Source of the DNA: Agapanthus africanus
Lineage: Eukaryota; Streptophyta; Magnoliopsida; Asparagales; Amaryllidaceae
Assembly: GCA_030015575.1 (NCBI GenBank)
Contig: CM057339.1
Span: 769,374,809 to 769,438,808, forward strand
Reading direction: 5' to 3'
Length of the DNA: 64,000 bases
The translations under genes were made by a program, and so were the position numbers. The stretch's first letter is position 1; the number at the start of each line of letters is the position of its first letter. The notes under the pieces were generated by a model, which saw only the letters and a program-made list of their open reading frames with translations, was not told where the DNA came from and did not search any database. Shown piece after piece: positions 9,675 through 19,991 of this stretch.

Positions 9675-12600
9675 ATGTCTCCCCAGACGAATTCAGCTTC
9701 CAACGTGACCCCGATTCCGTACGTGGTCAAGATCAACGCTCGTGTGGTTCTCCCCGCAAGCCTCAGTCGACAATGGGAGGAGCCGCCCCGCCAGTTTGGC
9801 TCTGTCATCATCTACCCTGCCGGAAGCGCTCACCTGGCAGAGATCCCGGCGGAACAGGTGGCCAAGCCGGTCTCAAGGGGAAAGAGGCCGAATGTCGTGA
9901 TCGCCAAGGCACCACAACCGAAACTCAAGACGCTATCTGAACGACTCCCTGGCGCTCTAGCTGGGGGCAAGACTTCCGATGCGAAGGGCAACATCAAATG
10001 TCGCGGACGAGCTCAGGCGATGACTCTAACAAATGCACAATCGGGCGTATCTCCAAGGCCCTCCATCAACCGGTCTGCGGCATCTTCCCAAAAAGCCGAA
10101 GTCTGCCAGGTGCTTAGAACAGAAAAGTTAAGGCAGAAGCGGCTCAGGTATCGAGCCAACAAGAGGGCCAAAGCTTCGGCCAAATGGAATCGTGTGAAGT
10201 TCCAAGTGCAGGGTTGCCCGGCGACGACGGCCGAGTCAGACGTAAGAATCAGCAATTCCTTCGAGCCTCTGAAGTGGGTTCAGAAAAACGCCATGACCGC
10301 CAGAATCAAGAAGACAACGGTCCGAACAGTGCCACAAAGAGACGTGTCCCCGCCCCAACAGAAAAAGTATGACACTGTCTCTTCAAGAGTCTATCAAGCA
10401 CTCTGTGCCGCGCGAAAGCAGCGGGGCAAACCCAGAAAAGAAGCGTCAGCACCATTCAAGAACCTGGTTAGGCCGGCCGCCTTCAATCGACTACCATCTA
10501 CCGAAAGAAGGGGGTCAAGACAGCGAGTCGTGAAATTAGCTGCCAATGATAGAGAGACGGCCGGATATATCATCCATACGGTCTATATGGCGGGCGGGCG
10601 CCCCAGCGACAACCTTCGCAGCAAAAGCAAGGACGAGGCCACCACATCCCAAGCCCAATCTAGCCTGAATGTGGTTGCCGCTGCCCAAGAACAGCCGCCC
10701 CTGCTGGATGAAGAAAACCCTCTCGATGAGGATGATAGGCAGATAGACCCCTCGGTCCATGCAGAGTCAAGCTCGGACAGCGAGGAAGAGCCGACTTTCC
10801 TCCCCAGGACTGCGGAGCAAGAGCTGCTTCAAGAGCTTCGAAAACAACTCAGGAGCAAAGATAAAGAGATGGCCAAGCTCTATTCGAAGATTGACGACTT
10901 AACGAACGTGGTGATGCAGCTTACGGCTCAAATTGCTCGAGCGCCTCCTAATCAAGCACAAGCCGCTACTAATCAGCCGGGTGATGACAATCCGAGGCAG
11001 CCAATGCCTGTTCCTTTGGGACCAAGACTGGTCGAGCCGAATGAAAGCCGGCTACATTCCGCTTCTGGGGACGCCTTGGCCCCAGATAGCACTATCCCGC
11101 TAACACAGGATCGGATAATGGATTTGGTCACCAGCAAGGTTAAAACATTGGTGGCCGAAGCTGAAGCTCAGAAAGAAATCGGCAGTAGTGGGCGGCCATA
11201 TCCCGCGCAGTATGATCTGATTGAGTTCCCAAGCGGCTACGTCATTCCTAAGTTCGGAAGATTTGATGGAACGGGGAATGCAAACCAGCACGTCGCCCAC
11301 TTCAAAGCATCGTGCGGAAATACAGGGGGCAACGATGCGCTCCTTCTTCGTCAGTTTGTCAACAGCCTGACCGGCGTCGCCTTCGACTGGTATGCAAGTA
11401 TACCGGACGGGTCCGTCATTACCTTTGCCCAAATGGAGTCTCTGTTCCGGCAAAGGTTCATGAGCGTCAGTGATAAAATCTCCATAGCCGATCTTGTGAG
11501 GACCAAGCCGGGGAAGAATGAAAGCAACACCGACTTTATCGCCCGATGGCGCAATCTCACAGTCAAGTGCGAACCGCCGCTGGAGCAGGACCAGTCCGTC
11601 AGCCTTCTCATTGGGAACCTCAGCAATTGGATGGTCCCCTTCTTGTGTACAACGGGCCTCAAGACGTTTCAGGAGCTGACCAAGAAAGTCCAAATGCTGG
11701 AACGCTCGAAGCAAGAGTCCCCGCCAGACTCTCAGAGAGACAAAACCTGGAAAAGCAAGCCGGACGACAACCGTAGAAGCGGGAGTTCCAGCAGTACCAA
11801 TGTCTTCAATGCCTCCGACAATGAAGAAAAGCGAAGGGCGGGCGAATCCAAAACCAACCGGTCTCGAAAGCCATTGCTGGGAGGAGATGGGCCTTCCCTA
11901 GAGGAGAAAAAGAACAAGGTTTACTCTTTCAGAAGGGACAAGGTCCGCAAGATATTTAAAGATGCCTTGAACAATGGCCTACAACTGCCGGAGTCGAAAA
12001 GACTCCAAGAAGCAAAAATGACCGACAATCCCCTGTATTGCCCGTACCACCGAGTAGTGAGCCATGCGATCGAGGATTGCTATATCTTCAAGGATTGGGT
12101 CGAGAAGCAGTACAAGGCTGGGGAGATCGAGCTGTCCAAAAGCGTGTTGGTGAACAATCAAGTTGCAACCGCCAACTTTATACAGACGGAAGCTGAAGCC
12201 TTCTGGGAGCAGACAGCCGAACCCGCTGCCCTGACAAACGAAACTGACTCATCGCGGCCTCCGTGGAGTACGCACATATCTAATAAGACGAAGAAGATGA
12301 TAAAGCTACTTCGGAAAGAACCCAGGATGGAATGGAAAGGACAGAAGAAGCCTACCAGTCCAGCTGCCAATGCGGCTCCACCAGGCTCAAAATCCAAGAA
12401 GCTCAAGAAGAAGAAAAGTGCAGCTCGGCGCGAAAAAGAGTCTGCAGGGAGATCGACCATTCAAAAATATATCGATTCCCTCGAAGAATATGAACAAAAG
12501 GAAAGAACATTGATTCAATTGAAGGAGTTCTTCCCTGTACAAGCGGCTGAAATTCTGGAGGAGTTAGAAGAAGACTCCAATGAAGAGATCCCAGTAGCGA

Positions 12601-15600
12601 CCTGCTACGCCATCCATCTTGGCAGCGACTCCGAGGATGATCTCTGTTTTCCGGAAGAGGACGAGGAGCTCACCACAACGACCAATCAAATCCAGCTCAG
12701 AAGCGGCAGGGCTCTACCGCCAAATCAGGGCAACGCCCCAAGAGGGAAGGAAAAACAAGTCACTAATGAAGAAGATGGCAGAGAACCGGCTGATGAAAAC
12801 ATAAGTCCTTCCTCGGTGGACTATAATGTCTTGGCGCATCTCCGGAAGCTTCCGTCTCTCCTGAGCATCTACGACGCCTTGGTCCTATCTAAGGAGCTTA
12901 GAGATGTTCTCATCCACGCTCTACAAAACCCCGAGCGGTATCAGGCCCACTTTGCGGAAATTAATATGAAAGAAGCCCAGCACGCTTTGCATGCCGCCGC
13001 AGTCACATTTAAGGATGAAGACTTGCTACTGGGAACGGCAGAGCATAATCGGCCGCTTTACGTGACCGGATACAGCGACGGAGATCGAATTAATCGTATA
13101 TTGATTGATCCGGGGTCCTCAGTGAACATCATGAACTTGCGAACTCTGAAGAGTTTGTCAATGGACGTCCGACACCTGTCAAGGGAAAGGATTGTCATTC
13201 AAGGCTTCAACCAAAATTGCCAGCAAGTTCTGGGGTCTATAGTTTTGCCAATCAAATTTGGGGATCTGCAAACTGAAGCTAAGATATACGTGATCGACGC
13301 CGACACATCTTATAAGATTCTCTTGGGGCGGCCGTGGCTCCACGATTACGGCATCATTCCGTCAACTCTCCATCAATGCATGAAGTATACTAAAAATGGC
13401 GAAGAAAGATGCATTGACGGAGACATCCAGCCGTTCGGTGTGCATGAAGTCCGATATGAAGATTCTCGGTACTTTACGAACCACCAAAATGCTAAGCCAC
13501 AACTGACTGAGGATAGAACGGCCCCAAGACTCAAAAGCAAATCTGCGCCGGCTATCACTTTCAAAAGCAAAAATACCCAAGTGCCCCCGCATTTCGGCAG
13601 CGACACTGATGAGTCCGATGCTGGAAGCCCGTCCTTCCGCCAAACTCGCCCTCATTTCGGCAGCGATACGGACGAATCTGTTACTGAAGGCCCATCTAGC
13701 AGCAAAGTCCTCCCTCATCTTGGCAGTGACACTGAAGAGTCAGAAGAAGAGGACCTGCCGTGCAACAGCTGTGCAGATCGGCCCCCCATGCAGCAAGCGA
13801 AACTACGAGAGACCTTCGAAGTCGCTGAAGGGTCCCTGGCCATCACAAGGGTGCCGGAATGGACGTGCAAAGAGCTCGACGCATTGTCAGTCTCTACCGT
13901 GGACCAGCTAAAAACTTTCTACTTGCCCGGGAGGAAAAATGGACAGAAGGGCATCCTGTTTTACAGGTCAAACCCCGTTGTGCACCCGGACGATCTTTCT
14001 GTCGCGTGCCTTCCCTATGAGAGAGGCATAAGAGCCGTCCTCAATCCCAGATACTATGCGCCCGAGATGCGGGAATACTTTAAGAAGTGCGGATGCCGGT
14101 TATATCAAACGGAGTCCGAAGCAAAGTTTTACGAAGGGCTATGGTATCCGCCCCAGGTCCGAGCACTCATCGATGGACGAATTCCAGATAGACGCGGCAT
14201 AGGCTACATTCAACCTGATTCCAAAGCGTGCCACATGATTCATGTTGGTGAGGCCAGCGAAAGATCAAATGATGACGACGAGATAGCCGAGCCAGAAGAA
14301 GCTCCTCAAGAGCTCGAAGATGGCGGACAAGCAACCTTTGACGAGCTAACCGAGATTGACTTAGGAACGCCCGATAATTCAAGGCCGACCTACATCAGCT
14401 CGCTCTTGTCAGAGGAAATGAAAGCACAGATAATTGCCCTGCTGCATGAGTTCGCCGACTGCTTCGCGTGGACATACAAAGAAATGCCTGGCCTTTCCCC
14501 TGAGGTAGCCGTGCATAAGCTGGCTATATCTCCTGATGCTAAGCCAGTCAAACAAGCTCCTCGAAGAATGAGAAGGGAGTTGGAAGAAAAGGTCATCGAG
14601 GAAACCAAGAAGCTCATCGATGCCGGCTTCATCAGGGAAGAGAAATATGCAGACTGGATCGCATGCATAGTCCCAGTGAAGAAGAAAAATGGGCAGATCC
14701 GAGTTTGTGTCGATTTCAGGGACCTCAATAAGGCATGTCCTAAAGACGACTTCCCGCTACCGGTCATGGAAATGATGGTCGATGACACCTCAAATTACGA
14801 ACTGTTCACCTTTATGGATGGCTCGTCTGGATATAATCAGATCAAGATGTCGCCTGAGGATGAGAAGCACACAGCATTTCGAACCCCGATCGGAATATAT
14901 TGCTACAAGGTAATGCCATTCGGACTGAAGAACGCAGGTGCTACATATCAAAGGGCGATGACTAATATCTTTGATGACCTAATCCATAAAGTCGTCGAAT
15001 GCTATGTTGATGATCTGGTCGTCAAGACTAAAGCCAAGGCCGATCATATCCAAGATCTCAGGACCGTTCTCACCAGACTGAGGGAATACGATCTGAAGAT
15101 GAATCCTCTGAAGTGCGCTTTTGGCGTGTCATCGGGAAAATTCCTGGGCTTCATAGTCCGACATCGATGGATCGAAGTTGACCCATCAAAGATAAAGGCC
15201 ATCATGGAGATGCCCCCTCCGAAGAGTCTAACGCAGCTAAGATCTTTTCAAGGCAAGCTTGCTTATATACGGAGGTTTATCTCAAATTTATCAGGGAGAT
15301 GTAGGCCCTTCTCAAAGCTCATGAAGAAAGGAGCTCCTTTTATCTGGGATGCCGAATGTCGAGCAGCGTTCGAAAGCATTAAACAATACTTGTTGCACCC
15401 TCCAGTGCTGGCCGCTCCCATTCCGAATAAACCGCTGATTCTCTACACTGCCGCGCTGGACGAGTCACTCGGTGCGCTCCTTGCCCAGAATAATGAGGAA
15501 GGAAAAGAAAATGCCCTCTACTACCTCAGTCGAACTCTAGTCGGGGCGGAACACAACTACTCCCCAATCGAAAAGCAATGCCTGGCTCTGATATTTGCTG

Positions 15601-17681
15601 TGAAGAAGCTGAGGCACTATCTGCTCGCTCATCGGGTTATGCTGATCTCCAAGGTCGACCCGCTCAAACACTTGATGACCAAAGCAAGCCTAGCCGGCAG
15701 AATGGCAAGATGGGCTGTCATGCTACTTGAGTTTGACATAGTTTACACTCCTCAGAAAGCAGTAAAAGGGCAAGCTCTTGCAGACTTTCTCGCTGCTCAT
15801 CCCATACCAGAAGGGTCGCCACTAAATTGTGAGTTACCCGACGAACAAGTGCTGCATCTCGAGAATGACGAGCCATGTTGGGAGCTCTACTTCGATGGGT
15901 CCTCATCGATAAGAACTTCCAGTAAATCAAGCGTCCCGGAGATAAAAGCAGGGATAGGATTGGTGTTTATCACACCATCAATGGGAACCCTACGGCGTTC
16001 TTTTGCTCTCACCGAGCCTCGGACAAACAATGAAGCTGAGTATGAAGCTCTGATAGCTGGTTTGGAGCTTGCCATAGAAATGGAAATCCGTCGGCTACGA
16101 GTTTACGGTGACTCCCAGCTCGTCGTCAACCAAGTAAGCGGCGACTATAAGATATACAAACCCGAGTTAGCTCGGTACAGAGGTCGAGTGGTGGAACTCA
16201 TGAAACGGTTCACTCATATTGAACTAACGAGAGTCCCTAGAGCGTTGAACGGAAAGGCTGATGTACTCGCTCGCTTGGCCAAGGAGCTGGCTGAGCCTGA
16301 CATGGACGAAATTCTGATCACAGTCAGGAGCCGGCAAATCCTACCCCCTGTCTCTCTACGAGAAGAGGAAAGCGCGGAACAGAAGAGCAATCCCGCCGAA
16401 GAAGCTTCGATCGTCCAAGACGAGCCCGATTGGAGAGAACCCTTCATAGAGTACCTCCGATATGACAAGCTGCCCGAAGAAAAATCTGCGAGGATTCAGC
16501 TGAAGAAAAGAGCTCTCCGATACGTGTTTGTAAATGACACGTTATACCGCAGGTCATATGACCAACTCTGGCTCAGGTGTCTGTCATTGGCCGAAGCCCA
16601 AAAGGTCATGAAAGATGTCCACTCAGGCGTTTGCGGTGCTCACCAATCTGGCCCCAAGATGCGACTTCAAATCAAACGGCTTGGGTATTACTGGCCCACC
16701 ATAATACGGGATTGTGGAGAGCATGCAAAGAAATGTTATATCTGCCAAATTCACGGTGATTTTATTCACAAGCATCCCAATCCATTGCATCCTACGGTGG
16801 CGTCATGGCCCTTCGAAGTTTGGGGCACCGACATTGTTGGCCCAATTGATCCTCCGTCATCTAAAGGCCACCGGTTTATACTGGCCGCAACAGACTACTT
16901 CTCCAGATGGGCTGAAGCTGTCCCGCTAAAAGAAGTTAAGACAAAGGATATTCTGACATTCTTCCAGCATAATATTCTATACCGCTTCGGTACACCAAGA
17001 AGAATCATTTCTGACAACGGGCCTTCTTTCAAGAGCTTCAATGTCTCAAGGTTCGCTACTCAGCACAAGATAGACTGGAGATATTCCTCCATCTATAATC
17101 CAAGCGCCAATGGGCTAGCCGAAGCCTTCAATAAGACTCTATGCAAGCTCCTGAGGAAAAATGCTTCAGCCAACAAGAGAGACTGGAATCTCAAGCTTCA
17201 CGAGGCATTGTGGGCGTATCGTACCACGCACCGTACTCCAACTCAGTCCACTCCATACTCATTGCTCTTCGGAGTGGAGGCGGTCCTCCCCCTTGAAGTC
17301 GAAGTTCCAAGCTTAAGAATGGCCGTTCAGCATGAGTTGACAGAAGAGGAAAACGTGCTCCTTCGACTTGAAGAACTCGATGCCCTCGAAGAAAAGAGGC
17401 TCGTGGTGCAGCAAAATCTGGAGCTATACCGAGCCCAAATGTCACGGGCCTACGACAAGATAACCCGTCTCCGCGCTTTCAAGAAAGGTGAATTGGTGCT
17501 GGTCCTCAAAAGACCGATTATCCCCAATCGACATGCCAAGGGAAAATTCGAGCCAAACTGGGAAGGACCATACGTCATCGAGAAAGTGTTTGACGGAGGA
17601 TCCTACCAACTAATAAGTGCCGAGGGAGAAAGGCCCATGCCACCCATCAATGGCCGATATCTCAAGAAATACTACACGTGA
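9675..17681 (+). CDS. gag-pol: Gag-pol polyprotein of Tat element B, intact (2668 aa)
   Basis: One frame encodes all proteins needed for retrotransposition. Residues 1-500 form a basic N-terminal extension with a coiled coil near 381-430. The gag core follows at about 505-660. A Cx2Hx4Hx4C knuckle lies near 789. The aspartic protease (LIDPGSS, near 1140) has DPG where DTG/DSG is usual. The RT spans about 1613-1800, with YVDD at 1777-1780. RNase H 1 (about 1919-2035) reads YTAALD where its first acidic residue is expected. The second, archaeal-type RNase H (2069-2200) keeps D2074, E2122, D2146 and D2196. Integrase has an HHCC finger near 2316-2370 and D2386, D2447, E2483 (DD35E). The ATG follows the splice-like AG by 18 bases. 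Unusual: three acidic PHxGSDTxES repeats between protease and RT. Confidence 0.95.
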   Translation: MSPQTNSASNVTPIPYVVKINARVVLPASLSRQWEEPPRQFGSVIIYPAGSAHLAEIPAEQVAKPVSRGKRPNVVIAKAPQPKLKTLSERLPGALAGGKTSDAKGNIKCRGRAQAMTLTNAQSGVSPRPSINRSAASSQKAEVCQVLRTEKLRQKRLRYRANKRAKASAKWNRVKFQVQGCPATTAESDVRISNSFEPLKWVQKNAMTARIKKTTVRTVPQRDVSPPQQKKYDTVSSRVYQALCAARKQRGKPRKEASAPFKNLVRPAAFNRLPSTERRGSRQRVVKLAANDRETAGYIIHTVYMAGGRPSDNLRSKSKDEATTSQAQSSLNVVAAAQEQPPLLDEENPLDEDDRQIDPSVHAESSSDSEEEPTFLPRTAEQELLQELRKQLRSKDKEMAKLYSKIDDLTNVVMQLTAQIARAPPNQAQAATNQPGDDNPRQPMPVPLGPRLVEPNESRLHSASGDALAPDSTIPLTQDRIMDLVTSKVKTLVAEAEAQKEIGSSGRPYPAQYDLIEFPSGYVIPKFGRFDGTGNANQHVAHFKASCGNTGGNDALLLRQFVNSLTGVAFDWYASIPDGSVITFAQMESLFRQRFMSVSDKISIADLVRTKPGKNESNTDFIARWRNLTVKCEPPLEQDQSVSLLIGNLSNWMVPFLCTTGLKTFQELTKKVQMLERSKQESPPDSQRDKTWKSKPDDNRRSGSSSSTNVFNASDNEEKRRAGESKTNRSRKPLLGGDGPSLEEKKNKVYSFRRDKVRKIFKDALNNGLQLPESKRLQEAKMTDNPLYCPYHRVVSHAIEDCYIFKDWVEKQYKAGEIELSKSVLVNNQVATANFIQTEAEAFWEQTAEPAALTNETDSSRPPWSTHISNKTKKMIKLLRKEPRMEWKGQKKPTSPAANAAPPGSKSKKLKKKKSAARREKESAGRSTIQKYIDSLEEYEQKERTLIQLKEFFPVQAAEILEELEEDSNEEIPVATCYAIHLGSDSEDDLCFPEEDEELTTTTNQIQLRSGRALPPNQGNAPRGKEKQVTNEEDGREPADENISPSSVDYNVLAHLRKLPSLLSIYDALVLSKELRDVLIHALQNPERYQAHFAEINMKEAQHALHAAAVTFKDEDLLLGTAEHNRPLYVTGYSDGDRINRILIDPGSSVNIMNLRTLKSLSMDVRHLSRERIVIQGFNQNCQQVLGSIVLPIKFGDLQTEAKIYVIDADTSYKILLGRPWLHDYGIIPSTLHQCMKYTKNGEERCIDGDIQPFGVHEVRYEDSRYFTNHQNAKPQLTEDRTAPRLKSKSAPAITFKSKNTQVPPHFGSDTDESDAGSPSFRQTRPHFGSDTDESVTEGPSSSKVLPHLGSDTEESEEEDLPCNSCADRPPMQQAKLRETFEVAEGSLAITRVPEWTCKELDALSVSTVDQLKTFYLPGRKNGQKGILFYRSNPVVHPDDLSVACLPYERGIRAVLNPRYYAPEMREYFKKCGCRLYQTESEAKFYEGLWYPPQVRALIDGRIPDRRGIGYIQPDSKACHMIHVGEASERSNDDDEIAEPEEAPQELEDGGQATFDELTEIDLGTPDNSRPTYISSLLSEEMKAQIIALLHEFADCFAWTYKEMPGLSPEVAVHKLAISPDAKPVKQAPRRMRRELEEKVIEETKKLIDAGFIREEKYADWIACIVPVKKKNGQIRVCVDFRDLNKACPKDDFPLPVMEMMVDDTSNYELFTFMDGSSGYNQIKMSPEDEKHTAFRTPIGIYCYKVMPFGLKNAGATYQRAMTNIFDDLIHKVVECYVDDLVVKTKAKADHIQDLRTVLTRLREYDLKMNPLKCAFGVSSGKFLGFIVRHRWIEVDPSKIKAIMEMPPPKSLTQLRSFQGKLAYIRRFISNLSGRCRPFSKLMKKGAPFIWDAECRAAFESIKQYLLHPPVLAAPIPNKPLILYTAALDESLGALLAQNNEEGKENALYYLSRTLVGAEHNYSPIEKQCLALIFAVKKLRHYLLAHRVMLISKVDPLKHLMTKASLAGRMARWAVMLLEFDIVYTPQKAVKGQALADFLAAHPIPEGSPLNCELPDEQVLHLENDEPCWELYFDGSSSIRTSSKSSVPEIKAGIGLVFITPSMGTLRRSFALTEPRTNNEAEYEALIAGLELAIEMEIRRLRVYGDSQLVVNQVSGDYKIYKPELARYRGRVVELMKRFTHIELTRVPRALNGKADVLARLAKELAEPDMDEILITVRSRQILPPVSLREEESAEQKSNPAEEASIVQDEPDWREPFIEYLRYDKLPEEKSARIQLKKRALRYVFVNDTLYRRSYDQLWLRCLSLAEAQKVMKDVHSGVCGAHQSGPKMRLQIKRLGYYWPTIIRDCGEHAKKCYICQIHGDFIHKHPNPLHPTVASWPFEVWGTDIVGPIDPPSSKGHRFILAATDYFSRWAEAVPLKEVKTKDILTFFQHNILYRFGTPRRIISDNGPSFKSFNVSRFATQHKIDWRYSSIYNPSANGLAEAFNKTLCKLLRKNASANKRDWNLKLHEALWAYRTTHRTPTQSTPYSLLFGVEAVLPLEVEVPSLRMAVQHELTEEENVLLRLEELDALEEKRLVVQQNLELYRAQMSRAYDKITRLRAFKKGELVLVLKRPIIPNRHAKGKFEPNWEGPYVIEKVFDGGSYQLISAEGERPMPPINGRYLKKYYT

Positions 17682-17977
17682 ATGCTCCAAGTCGCAGGCG
17701 AATTGAGCACATCAGCCCTACGGTCTGGATCAGACATCCTGCAAAACCTTATACAATCCACGGGCGTAAATGACCCCTATTTCTCCCAAATCCTGCCGGT
17801 GAGACTACTTTAAAGTCCCACCAGCGGCAAAAAAAAAAAAAAGGTATGTCCACAAGCAAAACGGGCACGGATGAAAACCCGAAAGGGCTCCGTGAGTAAA
17901 AACAGCAGGACTACCGGCGAGTCTGTGAAAACCCGAAAGGGCGCAAACTCGTAAAAAGGAAAGGAGGTGAAATACAT

Positions 17978-18782
17978 TCACAAAGTCCTCTCGACCTTGT
18001 GAGGAGAAAACCCCTGCGTGAGATCCTTACGACTCACAAAGGAGCAACACACTTAGGAATCCTCACGATTCCTAAGGAGAAAATACACCTACGAGATCCT
18101 TTCGACTCGTAGGGAGAAAATGCTTTTATGGGACCCTCACGGCCCATAAAATTGAAAAGCCTTAGGTGCTAGGGACCCAAACCTAACTCCTAAGCCATCG
18201 TTCCCCAACGGGCAATGGTAAATGATGATTCGCTCCTGGCATTTCGCTTCAGTGTTAGCGGTGCTGATGCCGACCGAAAACCCAAATCCCAAGTCCTCCC
18301 GAGGCAAATGATGAGTTGCTCCTGGCATTATTCCAGTGCAGCAATGCTGATGCCAAACAATATCCAAATTCCAAGTCCCCAAACGGCGAATGATGAGTCG
18401 CTCCTGGTACCACATTCCAGTGCAGCGATGCAGACGCCAACCAAAATCCAATTTTTAAAAATTCTCCCGGCCCTACGGTGGGTCCCCAAATTGACCATCG
18501 TATACAATCCATGGGCTCAAATAATTCTCATCATACCCATGCCCCACCGTAATCACCAGTTACGCGGCCGGTCTCCGCTTTGGGAATGATGCTCCATTGA
18601 TAAGACCCACTCATGTGTCCTCACGATATATGAGGAGAACAAACCTTTGTGGGATCCTTACGACTCATAAAGGAAAAACACACTTAGGAGTCCTCACGAC
18701 TCCTAAGGAGAAAATACACCTGCGGGATCCTTACGACTCGTAGGGAGAAAATGCTTTTATGGGACCCTCACGGCCCATAAAA
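17978..18782 (+). repeat. Ten phased stem-loops with compensating stems
   Basis: Two groups of five hairpins lie at 17978-18002, 18018-18037, 18052-18076, 18088-18113, 18124-18151, and 18610-18634, 18644-18673, 18683-18707, 18719-18744, 18755-18782. Starts are about 34-40 nt apart. Stems are 5-10 bp and differ in sequence, for example CTTAGGAA/TTCCTAAG, CCTACGAG/CTCGTAGG and TTTTATGGG/CCCATAAAA. Loops are nearly constant: (A)TCCTYWCGA, or ACCCTCACGG. Most stems are followed by GGAGAAAA-like spacers. Several imperfect pairs would be G-U in RNA, which points to an RNA structure. Confidence 0.85.
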
Positions 18783-19155
18783 TTGAAAAGCCTTAGGCGA
18801 TAGGGATCTAAACCTGTCTCCTAAGCCATCGCTCCCCAATCCCCAAATGGCGAATGATGAGTCGCTCCTGGTACCATATTCCAGTGCAGCGATGCAGACG
18901 CCGACAAAGTCCCAAAATTTTTTCGGCCCTACGGTCTGGATCATACAGCCTGCAAAACCGTATACAATCCACGGGCGTGAAACAATCCCAATCTCTCCCA
19001 AATCCTCTTGGGGCAAATGATGAGTTGCTCCTGGCATTATTCCAGTGCAGCAATGCAGATGCCAAACAAAAACCAAAATCCCAGAATCCTCTCAATGACA
19101 GATGATGATTCGCTCCTGGTACCATATTCCAGTATAGCGATGCTGATGTCAACCC
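18205..19155 (+). repeat. Six dispersed ~50-bp repeats in the B 3' region
   Basis: Copies begin near 18216, 18306, 18386, 18850, 19014 and 19099. Each reads like AATGATGAGTYGCTCCTGG, then 8-12 variable bases, then TTCCAGTGCAGCRATGC. CTGG and CCAG can pair across the variable part. The second group of stem-loops is interleaved. The frames called here are repeat artefacts. Confidence 0.75.
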
Positions 19156-19292
19156 AAATCAAAATCAACAAGTCAATTTCCACTCCGACACCGCAGAAAG
19201 CGGAGCGAGTCAGAATCCAATCTCGACACCGCAAGAAACGGAGCAAGTCAAGTCTACCCCTGACACTGCAAGAAGCAGAGCAAGTCAAATCA

Positions 19293-19776
19293 AGCATCGA
19301 CCGTCCAAGTCGCAAAAAGGGCAGCATCGACCGTCCAAGTCGCTAAAAGGGCAGCATCGACCGTCCAAGTCGCAAAAAGGGCAGCATCGACCGTCCAAGT
19401 CGCTAAAAGGGCAGCACCGACCGTCCACGTCGCTAAAAGGGCAGCACCGACCGTCCAAGTCGCTAAAAGGGCAGCATCGACCGTCCAAGTCGTAAAAAAG
19501 GGCAGCACCGACCGTCCAAGTCGTAAAAAGGGCAACACCGACCGTCCACGTCGCTAAAAGGGCAGAGCCGACCGTCCACGTCGCTAAAAGGGCAGAGCCG
19601 ACCGTCCACGTCGCTAAAAGGGCAGCACCGACCGTCCAAGTCGCTAAAAGGGCAGCACCGACCGTCCAAGTCGCTAAAAGCGCAGCACCGACCGTCCAAG
19701 TCACTAAAAGGGCAGAACCGACCGTCCACGTCGCTAAAAGGGCAGCACCGACCGTCCAAGTCGCAAAAAGGGCAGC
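19293..19776 (+). repeat. 30-bp tandem array, about 16 copies (B 3' region)
   Basis: The unit is AGCACCGACCGTCCAAGTCG plus CTAAAAGGGC. CCGTCCAAGTCG or CCGTCCACGTCG recurs every 30 bp from 19301 to 19751 with one 31-bp step. A lone extra copy lies near 19867. Units differ by only one to three bases, so amplification is recent. The minus-strand frames full of TWTVG/LDGRC repeats come from this array and are not proteins. Confidence 0.92.
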
Positions 19777-19991
19777 GCAGGATTCCTACAAAGCGGGAAC
19801 CAGATAGCTCCGGGCCAGGGAAAACGCTTATCACGGACACTCCGTCTCGGAGACATGTCAAGCAACGACCGTCCATGTCGTAAAAAGGGCAGTGCCAGCT
19901 CCCCAAAAGGCGGGAACCAAATCAAGTCGCCTCCACGTGAAAGAAGATCCATCAATTTCATGCACACGACCCACATATGTGGTGTGCATCT

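Noticed and set aside
19293-19776. CRISPR-like array of 30-bp direct repeats
   Set aside because: Units abut with no unique spacers, the setting is a plant retrotransposon 3' UTR, and there are no cas genes.
19285-19906. Minus-strand frames with TWTVGAALLA or LDGRCCPF repeats
   Set aside because: A 30-bp unit without a stop stays open in several phases. They are translations of the tandem array, with no start context or independent support.
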